From positions 2,666,001-2,730,000 of the forward strand of contig NZ_JABVZR010000001.1 of assembly GCF_017163935.1 (NCBI RefSeq): a stretch of 64,000 nucleotides of DNA, given 5' to 3'. Source of the DNA: Novosphingobium terrae. GTDB taxonomy: Bacteria; Pseudomonadota; Alphaproteobacteria; Sphingomonadales; Sphingomonadaceae. A model generated the notes under the pieces. The model saw only the letters and a program-made list of their open reading frames with translations. It was not told the DNA's origin and made no database searches. Below are positions 50,887 to 58,049 of this stretch, one piece after another; the stretch's first letter is position 1; each line of letters starts with the position of its first letter. The translations under genes and the position numbers were made by a program.

Positions 50887-51747
50887 TCACGCCTGCATCG
50901 CTGAAACCTCTTCCCCTTCCAGCAACAACGTCGCCGCCGCCGTGTTCGAAATCGGCAGATGGTAGTTGCGGTGGATTTCGCGTGCCCGGGGGCCCAGCGC
51001 GCCGCGTGCCGCGATCCAGTTCAAGATTTCCACCCCTTGCGTGCCGGCCTTGCGGACGATCTCATGGATGGAATCGTGAGTCAGCGCATCGGGATCGCTG
51101 GCGAGGTGGTCGAGACAGAAGCGGTCATAGCTGGGGTTCATGAAGCCGGAGCGCTCGCCGTCGAGCTGGTGCGACAAGCCGCCGGTGCCAATGATGACGA
51201 TACGTTCCGCGCCTTGCCAGCTTTGCAGGGCGCGATGCACGCTGCGGCCAAGGGCCAGACAGCGCTTCGCCGAGGGCAAGGGATGCTGCACCGTGTTGAG
51301 CGCGAAGGGCACCAGTTTCACCGGCCATGCCTCGGCGCCGGGCCATGCCAGTTCGAAGGGGATCGAGAGGGCGTGGTCAACCTTCATCGACTGGCAGGTG
51401 GTGATGTCGAACTCATCGGCGATCAGTTGCTCGATGATATACCATGAGAGGGCGGGGTGGCCGGTGAAGCTCTTGTAGAGCGGCAGGCCCCAGCCTTCGT
51501 CATCATTGTGGTATTCCGCCGCCGCGCCCACGGCGAAGGTCGGCATGGCATCGAGGAAGAAGTTGAGGCCGTGGTCATTGTTGAACACCACCGCGACATC
51601 GGGTTTGACCTGCGCCAGCCATGCGTGGACCTTGGTGTAGCCATCAAAGAAGGGCTTCCAATAGGGCGTCTGCTGCTCGCCGCGATGGATGGCCTTGCCG
51701 ATGGCGGGCACATGGCTGGTGAAATAGGCGCCGACGATCTTGGCCAT
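50887..51747 (-). CDS. ligB: Class III extradiol dioxygenase beta subunit (LigB-type)
   Basis: Catalytic subunit of a protocatechuate 4,5-dioxygenase-like enzyme using Fe(II) and O2. Seen: 286 aa. Family pattern: SSH-like FTSHVPAIGKAI near residue 9 (iron His), FNNDHGLNFF (second His near residue 59), then GHPALSWYI, VDHALSIPF and GTGGLSHQLDGER; a late Glu in GTQGVEILNW completes the iron triad. It closely follows the LigB layout, but the ring could be protocatechuate, gallate or a methylated relative. It starts 3 nt after ligA ends. No hydratase, aldolase or lactonase genes of the 4,5-cleavage pathway are nearby. Confidence 0.88.
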   Translation of the reverse strand: MAKIVGAYFTSHVPAIGKAIHRGEQQTPYWKPFFDGYTKVHAWLAQVKPDVAVVFNNDHGLNFFLDAMPTFAVGAAAEYHNDDEGWGLPLYKSFTGHPALSWYIIEQLIADEFDITTCQSMKVDHALSIPFELAWPGAEAWPVKLVPFALNTVQHPLPSAKRCLALGRSVHRALQSWQGAERIVIIGTGGLSHQLDGERSGFMNPSYDRFCLDHLASDPDALTHDSIHEIVRKAGTQGVEILNWIAARGALGPRAREIHRNYHLPISNTAAATLLLEGEEVSAMQA

Positions 51748-51750
51748 GGC

Positions 51751-52110
51751 TCAGGCCTCCGCTTGCTTGGGAAGGGCCTGATCGAGCAGGAACTGGCGGA
51801 ATTGCTCGACGCTCATGCCGGTCTGCATGGCGCCGACATCCTGCACGGTCAGGCCAAAGATGCCCGCCAGCTTGGCGAGGTAATAGATGTTGCCGCCCGC
51901 CGCGATCATGCCCGGCACGTCGCGCCGGGCCACGGCTTCGCGCTGCTGCGGGGTCAGGTGGAATTTGGCGCAATAGGCTTCTTCATCGGCGCGGAAGGCG
52001 TCGCGGTTGGCCGCCTCGTTGAAGGAAAAGCACATGGCGTTGAGCGCCAGCCCGCGTGAGGCTGCCGCGCCATCGAACAGGGTGGTGCCGGGAATGGTTG
52101 TGTCTTGCAT
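51751..52110 (-). CDS. ligA: Extradiol dioxygenase alpha subunit (LigA-type)
   Basis: Small helical subunit that caps the LigB active site. Seen: 119 aa from ATG 52110, with GAGAGGAG upstream. GTTLFDGAAASRGLALNAMCFSF at the start and FRADEEAYCAKFHLTPQQREAVARRD match the LigA fold, followed by GGNIYYLAKLAGIFG. It is shorter than Sphingobium SYK-6 LigA (139 aa) at the C-terminus. It is in an operon with ligB. A perfect FNR-type dyad lies 54 bp upstream of its start. Confidence 0.88.
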   Translation of the reverse strand: MQDTTIPGTTLFDGAAASRGLALNAMCFSFNEAANRDAFRADEEAYCAKFHLTPQQREAVARRDVPGMIAAGGNIYYLAKLAGIFGLTVQDVGAMQTGMSVEQFRQFLLDQALPKQAEA

Positions 52111-52163
52111 GCGATCGAACTCCTCTCTGATCGCAGCGATGAACCATCTGGTACACACCGTCT

Positions 52164-52177
52164 TTGATCGCTATCAA
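52164..52177. promoter_or_regulatory. Perfect FNR/FixK-type box between ligAB and the VOC gene
   Basis: Seen: TTGATCGCTATCAA, an exact match to TTGAT-N4-ATCAA, in the 122-bp divergent gap. The centre is about 60 bp from both starts. It could bind an FNR/FixK-type protein, or simply be a dyad operator for another regulator. Confidence 0.5.
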
Positions 52178-52232
52178 GGAAGCGCATAAGCGCGGGGCCG
52201 GCAGAGTCCCGCCACCTCATGGAGAGCCCCGC

Positions 52233-52634
52233 ATGCATGTCGAGCGTATCGGCCACGTTAACATCCGCACCCCTCTGGTGGAGGAGACACTGGTCTTCTA
52301 CGAAACCTATCTGGGCTTGCGCCGGGGGGATGCCGTCTCGGCGGTGTGGCGCGCGGACAATGTGTGGCTTTACGATGCTCAGGGCTTTCCGCTGATCCAT
52401 GTCAACGGCCCGCTGCCGGATGAGATCGCGGCGCCTGAGGGGCTGACCAGCCGGTTGGACCATGTGGCCTTCGATTGTTCGGGGCTGAAGGCCTGCCGCG
52501 AAAGGCTGACGGCAGGCGGCATCGCCTTTCGCGAACAGCCCCTGCCCGCGCGGCAGATGCATCAGCTCAACCTGCTCGACCCCAATGGCATCAAGGTGGA
52601 ACTGACCTTCCGCGACGATGAAGTGGACGCCTGA
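52233..52634 (+). CDS. VOC-superfamily (glyoxalase/dioxygenase-fold) protein
   Basis: Seen: 133 aa from ATG 52233, preceded by GGAGAG. Two beta-alpha-beta-beta-beta modules contain metal-type positions: His in RIGHVNIRT, His in LDHVAFDC and Glu in GIKVELTF, as in glyoxalase I, fosfomycin-resistance or small type I extradiol enzymes. Length fits a single-domain VOC enzyme that dimerises. Divergence from ligAB suggests a role with the same substrate, for example isomerising or cleaving a ring-derived compound (inference). Confidence 0.75.
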   Translation: MHVERIGHVNIRTPLVEETLVFYETYLGLRRGDAVSAVWRADNVWLYDAQGFPLIHVNGPLPDEIAAPEGLTSRLDHVAFDCSGLKACRERLTAGGIAFREQPLPARQMHQLNLLDPNGIKVELTFRDDEVDA

Positions 52635-52642
52635 CACGCGAA

Positions 52643-52674
52643 AAGGCTGCATGGCCGGGAGCCCATGCAGCCTT
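52643..52674. terminator. Terminator between convergent VOC and MFS genes
   Basis: Seen: AAGGCTGCATGG, 8-nt loop, CCATGCAGCCTT, a perfect 12-bp stem. On the minus strand it is followed by TTTTCG, so it probably ends the MFS operon; it can also end the VOC transcript. Confidence 0.7.
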
Positions 52675-52694
52675 CCTGCTGACGGGATTTGGTG

Positions 52695-53981
52695 TCAGTC
52701 CCGCACCAGCCGCTCGACCTTGTTGACGACAAAGGCATAGGACAGTGCGCCAAGCGCCGCCATCGCCCCGATATAGGCCAGCCCCGACACGAAAGAGCCG
52801 GTGCGCCCCACCGTCAGCCCGATCACGATGGGCGTGACGATCCCGGCCAGATTGGTGCAGAGGTTGAACAGCCCCCCGGTCAGCCCCACCAGCGACTGCG
52901 GGGCGATCTCGGAAATCAGCGTCCAGCCCAGATTGGACATGCCCTGCCCGAAAAAGGCGACCGACATCACCGCGATCACCGCCATATCGCTGGGCAACCA
53001 TATGGCCAGCACGATCATCATCGACATCATCAGACCGGCGATAATGGGCGTCTTGCGCGCCACCGCCAGCGAGACGCCGCCGCGCACCAGCCGGTCCGAA
53101 AGCTGCCCGCCCGACAGCACGCCGAGCGAGGCCGCCATAAAGGGCACCATCGCGAAGACGCCGCTTTTCAGCCAGTCCATATGCCGCTCGGTGGTGAGAT
53201 AGCTGGGGAACCACGTCAGGAAGAACACCAGCGTTGAGTTGGTGGCGAACTGACCGATGGCCGCCCCCAGAATGGAACGCTGGCTGAGCAGCCAGCCCAC
53301 ATCGTCCCAGCGGAAGGGGCGCGGAACTGGGGCTTGGGTGATACCGCCATCCTCGCGGATCAGCGCCAGTTCGGCATCGTTGATGCCTGTGTGATCGGCG
53401 GGATCACGGTACAGGCGATGCCACACAAAGCCATAGGCGATGCCCACACTGCCCACGATCCAGAACAGGGATCGCCAGCCCCAGTGCCCCGCCATCCAGA
53501 ACAGCACGGGGCTGAGAAAGGCGATGCCGAAATACATGCCGACCGAATAGATGCTGTTGGCCCGCGCCCGCTCGCCGCGCGGGAACCATGCGACCAGCAC
53601 CCGGCTGTTGGCGGGAAAGCAGGGCGCCTCGGCCACGCCCAGCCCCAGCCGCACGCCGATCAGCGCCCAGAGCGAGCGCACCAGCCCCTGACTCACCGTG
53701 CAGGCCGACCACACCACCAGCGAGAGCGCATAGGTCAGCCGCGTGCCAAAGCGGTCGAGGAAGACGCCGCCGGGCAATTGCGCCAGCGCATAGCTCCATG
53801 AAAAGGCCGAGAAGACCAGCCCCATTTCCGCCGGACTCAGGCCCAGTTCGCGGCTCATGGAGGGGGCCGCGACACCCATCAATGTACGGTCCAGATAGTT
53901 GAGCGCCGTGGCAAAGGCCACCAGCGCCAGCATGACATGCCGCTTGTGCGTGGGCCGGGAGGATGGGGCCAGCATGGTCAT
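52695..53981 (-). CDS. MFS transporter, anion:cation symporter (ACS) type
   Basis: Seen: 428 aa with about twelve membrane segments. The start is ATG 53981, overlapping the upstream stop (ATGA) with GGAGG upstream. ACS-family features include LNYLDRTLMGVAAP in helix 1, AQLPGGVFLDRFGTR, and NSRVLVAWFPRGERARA between helices 4 and 5. It is close in layout to the carrier at 60040, so the two may share a recent origin or substrate class. Known: ACS carriers take up aromatic acids, hexuronates and other carboxylates. An aromatic acid feeding LigAB is plausible (inference). Confidence 0.87.
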   Translation of the reverse strand: MTMLAPSSRPTHKRHVMLALVAFATALNYLDRTLMGVAAPSMSRELGLSPAEMGLVFSAFSWSYALAQLPGGVFLDRFGTRLTYALSLVVWSACTVSQGLVRSLWALIGVRLGLGVAEAPCFPANSRVLVAWFPRGERARANSIYSVGMYFGIAFLSPVLFWMAGHWGWRSLFWIVGSVGIAYGFVWHRLYRDPADHTGINDAELALIREDGGITQAPVPRPFRWDDVGWLLSQRSILGAAIGQFATNSTLVFFLTWFPSYLTTERHMDWLKSGVFAMVPFMAASLGVLSGGQLSDRLVRGGVSLAVARKTPIIAGLMMSMMIVLAIWLPSDMAVIAVMSVAFFGQGMSNLGWTLISEIAPQSLVGLTGGLFNLCTNLAGIVTPIVIGLTVGRTGSFVSGLAYIGAMAALGALSYAFVVNKVERLVRD

Positions 53982-54664
53982 TGCGCCTCCCGCTTTTCCA
54001 GCGTGTAGGCCACGTCATAGGGCTGGAACAGGCCATCGGGGAAACCGGCCTGAGCCAGATGATCCAGCACAGCGGGCCCAGCCTCCCCGGCTTCGGCCAG
54101 CCCCATGGTTTCCACCACCACCACCAGATCGAAGGGTTGTTCGCTCATGGGCGGACGAAGCTGGGTTTCGGAGGTTTCGCCGCTGGTGAAATCCGGGCGC
54201 GCGGCGGCCAGATGGACGGCGGTGACCTGATCCAGAGCCTCAATGGCTATCAGCGCCGGGGCCAGCGCGGCCTGCGCCTCAGCCTCATTCATTCCCTGGG
54301 GCAAGGTCAGCCGCACCGTCGCCACCGCGCCGCCCACGCCGCGCCCGCTGGTGTGCAGCACCTCGCAGGACATGCGCAGGAAGTTGCGGAAATGCGGGGC
54401 GATCCACTGAGTCCATTCGGTGGGATGGTTCAGGCTTTGCGTATAATCGGGGCCGGTAAAGCCCTGCAGATTCTGCCCCTCATAGAGGGTGAAATAGATC
54501 TGCCGCTCCAACCCCCGGTTCACCCCCCGGCGCGAGCGCAGGAAATTCTGATGATCCAGCCTTTCGGGCATATGCTGGCGCGTATGCCATTGATGATACT
54601 GGGCATCCCCCTGCGGCGTGATGTCATGCCACATGATGATGAATGCCTGCCCCTTCAACGCCAT
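53978..54664 (-). CDS. Conserved hypothetical, putative dimeric alpha/beta-barrel-like protein
   Basis: I do not recognise a named family. Seen: 228 aa from ATG 54664, with GGGAG upstream. It has two weakly similar halves of about 100 residues: the first contains GQAFIIMWHDITP and WHTRQHMPERL, the second begins near PFDLVVVVETMG. WHTRQHMPERL-type helices occur in small EthD/ABM-like ferredoxin-fold proteins, so a duplicated dimeric barrel is possible. There is no signal peptide. Its stop overlaps the MFS start (ATGA). A role in the same pathway is inferred from that overlap only. Confidence 0.55.
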   Translation of the reverse strand: MALKGQAFIIMWHDITPQGDAQYHQWHTRQHMPERLDHQNFLRSRRGVNRGLERQIYFTLYEGQNLQGFTGPDYTQSLNHPTEWTQWIAPHFRNFLRMSCEVLHTSGRGVGGAVATVRLTLPQGMNEAEAQAALAPALIAIEALDQVTAVHLAAARPDFTSGETSETQLRPPMSEQPFDLVVVVETMGLAEAGEAGPAVLDHLAQAGFPDGLFQPYDVAYTLEKREAQ

Positions 54665-54786
54665 CGATGCGCTCCCTTCCCTTGGCCCTTCCCTTTGGCC
54701 TTCCACCTCAGGGGTAACATCACGGCCGGGCCGGAGCGCTGTTTCAGCGTGAACAATTCCCTTGTCTGCCAGAATGCAAAAGGCCC

Positions 54787-55737
54787 TTAATGCGCCCGGT
54801 CATGCCCCCGCCACTGGCCCGGCGTCTGGCCGAACTGCGCCTTGAAACGGCGCGAGAAATGGCTGGGATCGCAAAAGCCCGAACGCCAGCCGATCTCCGA
54901 AATCGAGAGACCCGCAAAGCGCGGATCGCTCAGCAGATCACGCGCGTGATGCAGCCTGACGGAGAACAGCTCCTGCACATAGGTCGTGCCCTCCTGCGCC
55001 AGAATCTTGTGCAGATAGCGCGGAGAAATCGCCACCGTGGCGGCGATCATCGCGGCATCGAGATCATGCTCGAAAAAGCGCTCCTGAATGGCGGTCTGGA
55101 TGCGGCGGAACAGCTGGCGTGTATGGTTGGAAAGGCGGCTCTCGCTCGCCCCCAGAGTCAGCGCCAGAGCGCCGCCGATCTGCTGGGTGCAGAGCTTGCG
55201 CCATGTCGTATCGTCACGCTCGTCGCGCATCGCCTCGCCCAAAGTGGCGACCAGCGCGCCATGCCACGGATCGCCCGCGCGCACCGGGCGGGCCACGGCG
55301 GCCTCTGGCGTGGGGAGCCAGCATTTGATCCATTCGATGGGCAGGCGCGCCACCATATGCAGGCTGCCCTGCCGCGCAGTGACGCTGTAGGGCTGGCGGT
55401 TGTCGAGCAGCACCATATCGCCCTGCGCCAGATCGATCAGCCGCCCGTAATGCTCCACCTGCCACGCCCCGCCGCGCACCCAGTTGAGGTTGAGATGCGG
55501 CTGGCGTTCACGAGAAGCCGCGCGGGAAGAGCGCGTGACGCTATGCGCGCTACCGATGGAAATATCGCTCAGCTGCAACGGGCCCAGATCATGCTGGCGC
55601 ATACGCGCCTCGATCTTTTCATCGGCGCTGGCGAAATCGAGTTCGAAGATAGCCTCGCAAATGGCATCCCGCCAGTAACCCAGCCGGTTGGCACCATCCT
55701 GCGACGTCGTTGACCACGAGCGCATCGCATCCCCCAT
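54787..55737 (-). CDS. AraC-family regulator with AraC-binding-like N-domain (FeaR type)
   Basis: Seen: 316 aa from ATG 55737 (or ATG 55725). The N-terminal domain has WRDAICEAIFELDF and LARGDM-like LAQGDMVLLDNRQPYS. The C-terminal AraC domain has AATVAISPRYLHKILAQEG and ISEIGWRSGFCDPSHFSRRFKAQFGQTPGQWR. This layout is that of FeaR/NahR-like activators of amine or aromatic catabolism. It lies 122 bp upstream of the 228-aa and MFS genes on the same strand, so it is a candidate activator of that operon, of ligAB, or of the PQQ cluster. Confidence 0.83.
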   Translation of the reverse strand: MGDAMRSWSTTSQDGANRLGYWRDAICEAIFELDFASADEKIEARMRQHDLGPLQLSDISIGSAHSVTRSSRAASRERQPHLNLNWVRGGAWQVEHYGRLIDLAQGDMVLLDNRQPYSVTARQGSLHMVARLPIEWIKCWLPTPEAAVARPVRAGDPWHGALVATLGEAMRDERDDTTWRKLCTQQIGGALALTLGASESRLSNHTRQLFRRIQTAIQERFFEHDLDAAMIAATVAISPRYLHKILAQEGTTYVQELFSVRLHHARDLLSDPRFAGLSISEIGWRSGFCDPSHFSRRFKAQFGQTPGQWRGHDRAH

Positions 55738-55826
55738 TGTATAAGACCGGCTCTTGTGGCCGATCCTTGTGACGGCACGATAGAACCGCCCGGGGGGCAA
55801 TTCAAGACATTATACCATTTCGTACA

Positions 55827-56654
55827 TTACGGCGTGCCGGGAGCAGCTTCATCAACATCGCGCATCTCATGGCCGATCACCATGCGCGCATGCAGGTTCG
55901 CCGCGACCTGTTCGATGCGGTCCATCGAGGCCAGCGTCTCGGCCCGGCTGGTGTTGATTTTGGGCACGCCATGGACCTCGCGCTGTTCACGGAAATGCCA
56001 GAGGTCGCCGGTCAGGATCACCGGGCCACTCGCAAGCCTCACCAGCAAGGAATGATGGCCCGGCGTATGGCCCGGCGTGGCCAGCATGATCACCTTGCCA
56101 TCGCCGAACACGTCGCGATCGCCGGTCACTTCATCCACCTTGCCGCCGCCCTGGGTCCAAGGCGCGAACTCCGCGCGATCGAGATTGAAGGCCGCGCCTG
56201 TACCTCGCACCACCGCCATATCCTCCGCCCCGATCATCAGCGTGGCCCATGGGAAGCTGGCCGCCTGCCCGCTATGGTCGGAATGGTCATGGCTCAGCCC
56301 GACCAGCGTGATCGTGTGCGGATCGATACCGCGATCCTTGAGTTGATCGATCAGCGAGCGCCTCAACTGCGCCTTGCCTCCGCCCACGCTGAGTTTGCCC
56401 GCGCCCAGCCGCGAGAGCGGCAGGCCGGTGTCCCACAGGAACCAGCGCGCGCCCTCCCGGATAAGATAGCAACTGACCGCCACCATGCGCGACTGGCCGG
56501 AAAAGCGGAAACTGTCGGACAGGAAATCCAGATCGGGCACAAAGACCGTGCCGCAATCGAGCCTTTCCAGCGTGACCGTTGCAGGCTCTGCCGCCGGGGC
56601 GGATCCTGCCAGCCCCATCAACAGCGCAGCCGCCAGCCCCCGTCCGACACTCAC
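55827..56654 (-). CDS. Exported metallo-beta-lactamase-fold hydrolase (AHL-lactonase type)
   Basis: Seen: 275 aa from GTG 56654, one base after the cytochrome gene's stop. A signal peptide (MSVGRGLAAALLMGLAGSAPAAE) is followed by a mature domain with the dinuclear zinc motif SHDHSDHSG (HxHxDH), His in ATPGHTPGHH, Asp in LTGDLWHF and a late His in MVIGHEM. This is the pattern of N-acyl-homoserine lactonases (AiiA/AttM group), but exported. Within a PQQ-dehydrogenase cluster it could open lactones made in the periplasm, or be a quorum-quenching enzyme; the two are not separable by sequence. Confidence 0.82.
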   Translation of the reverse strand: MSVGRGLAAALLMGLAGSAPAAEPATVTLERLDCGTVFVPDLDFLSDSFRFSGQSRMVAVSCYLIREGARWFLWDTGLPLSRLGAGKLSVGGGKAQLRRSLIDQLKDRGIDPHTITLVGLSHDHSDHSGQAASFPWATLMIGAEDMAVVRGTGAAFNLDRAEFAPWTQGGGKVDEVTGDRDVFGDGKVIMLATPGHTPGHHSLLVRLASGPVILTGDLWHFREQREVHGVPKINTSRAETLASMDRIEQVAANLHARMVIGHEMRDVDEAAPGTP

Positions 56655-56655
56655 G

Positions 56656-57027
56656 CTATTTGTTGCTCACCAGAAAGGCGATCACATCGGCGCGCTGGGC
56701 GGCATCGGGCACGGCAATCACCATTTTCGTGCCGGGCACCAGTTTGCCGGGGGCCTGAAGGAAGGCATCCAGTCTGGCGGGCGTCCAGGTGATGTTGGCG
56801 CCCTTCAAAGCCGCGGAATATTGCGCATAATCGCTCGAACCCGCCTTGCGACCCACCACGCCGCTCAGATTGGGCGCCATCGGTGTGGGCTTCTGCCCCT
56901 TGGCCAGCACATGGCACATCTGGCAGCGCGCCTTGACCAGCGCCGCCCCGGCCTTCGCATCCCCCGCCGCCTGAGCGCCGGACGCCATCGCCCCCAATGC
57001 CAGAACCGGCACAACAAACTTCAGCAT
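56656..57027 (-). CDS. Periplasmic class I cytochrome c
   Basis: Seen: 123 aa. A signal peptide (MLKFVVPVLALGAMASGAQA) precedes a haem motif CQMCH, GVVGRKAGSSDYAQYSAAL, a late Met ligand candidate in PGTKMVIAV, and a C-terminal helix DVIAFLVSNK. This is the cytochrome c2/c550 pattern. It lies 12 bp downstream of the ThuA gene and is joined to the MBL-fold gene. Likely electron acceptor for the PQQ dehydrogenase (inference). Confidence 0.9.
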   Translation of the reverse strand: MLKFVVPVLALGAMASGAQAAGDAKAGAALVKARCQMCHVLAKGQKPTPMAPNLSGVVGRKAGSSDYAQYSAALKGANITWTPARLDAFLQAPGKLVPGTKMVIAVPDAAQRADVIAFLVSNK

Positions 57028-57039
57028 GCAAAATCCTCT

Positions 57040-58038
57040 TCAGCGGCAGAAGGGCTCGGCGCCCATCACCGATTTGATGCCGCCCACGATCAGCGACTGG
57101 AACTGGCTCGCGCCCGGCTCGCCATCCTTTTCGAAGGCCTTGGCGTCATGGCCCAAGGTGGTGGCAAAGACCTTGCCGCCATCGTAATACTGGCACCACG
57201 CCACCGGGTGGAAGCTGCCATGCCCCGGGCTGCGCCCCACCACCGAAGGATAACGCGACAGAGGCGGCAGATTGGCCGGGCGCGGGCCATTGGGCGCGCC
57301 GATGGGCAGCGGCTCGGCCCTCACATCCCCGGCGCCCCATGACTTTTCATCGACCGTCGCCAGAAAGCGGACCTTCGTGGGGAACGGCACCAGATTGTAC
57401 CATTCGTCATGGAAGCGCCAGCGCGCAGGCAGGCCCTTGGTGGCGGCATTCTTGCCATCCACCACCACGACATCGGCAGGGCGCGCCGGGCCATGATCGT
57501 AGAAATTGGCGTTGCCCAGTAAGCCCTCATACCACGGCCAGTTGTAGAGCGTGCCGAACGCGTTGTGGATCGCCACAAAGCCACCGCCCGCGCGTATATA
57601 CTGGCGCAGCGCAGTTTTGCCGGTGTCGTCCAGCGCCTCACGCGAGGTGGAGATGAAGATCACCGCATTGTAGCCGCTGAGATTGGCCATCTGCGACGGG
57701 TCTTCGGTGTAATCGATGGCCCAGCCGTTCTCCCCGGCGATGCGCAGCATTTCGCGCTGCACCACATTGTTCTCGGCCAGCGCCGGGTTCAGCCCCGGCG
57801 CCAGAGGCGTGCCCAGATTGGCATGACGCGGCCCGGCGGTATGGGTGTAGAGCAGCACGCGATACTGCTTGACCGGCGCGCGCGCCCAATCGTGATAGCA
57901 CACCGGATCGACGCCCCGGCACACGCCGTAATCGTAGTCGCCCAGATGATCGTTGATCGGCCCGCCCGGATTGCCCGTCTGGGCCGAAGCGGCGGTGGCA
58001 CAAGCCCCAAGCAGCAGGGCGCTGATGAGTGTCTTCAT
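57040..58038 (-). CDS. Exported ThuA-domain protein
   Basis: Seen: 332 aa from ATG 58038. A signal peptide (MKTLISALLLGACATAASA) and a ThuA glutamine-amidotransferase-like fold are visible: VLLYTHTAGPRHAN at the start of the domain, MANLSGYNAVIFIST, GGGFVAIHNAFGTLY, FHDEWYN and PVAWCQYYDGGKVFATTLGHD. Known: ThuA-fold proteins are tied to trehalose or sugar utilisation and to 3-keto-glycoside metabolism, with unclear chemistry. It sits 11 bp after the PQQ dehydrogenase gene. Four Cys in the mature protein could form disulfides. Confidence 0.85.
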   Translation of the reverse strand: MKTLISALLLGACATAASAQTGNPGGPINDHLGDYDYGVCRGVDPVCYHDWARAPVKQYRVLLYTHTAGPRHANLGTPLAPGLNPALAENNVVQREMLRIAGENGWAIDYTEDPSQMANLSGYNAVIFISTSREALDDTGKTALRQYIRAGGGFVAIHNAFGTLYNWPWYEGLLGNANFYDHGPARPADVVVVDGKNAATKGLPARWRFHDEWYNLVPFPTKVRFLATVDEKSWGAGDVRAEPLPIGAPNGPRPANLPPLSRYPSVVGRSPGHGSFHPVAWCQYYDGGKVFATTLGHDAKAFEKDGEPGASQFQSLIVGGIKSVMGAEPFCR

Positions 58039-58049
58039 AAGGCTTCCCC

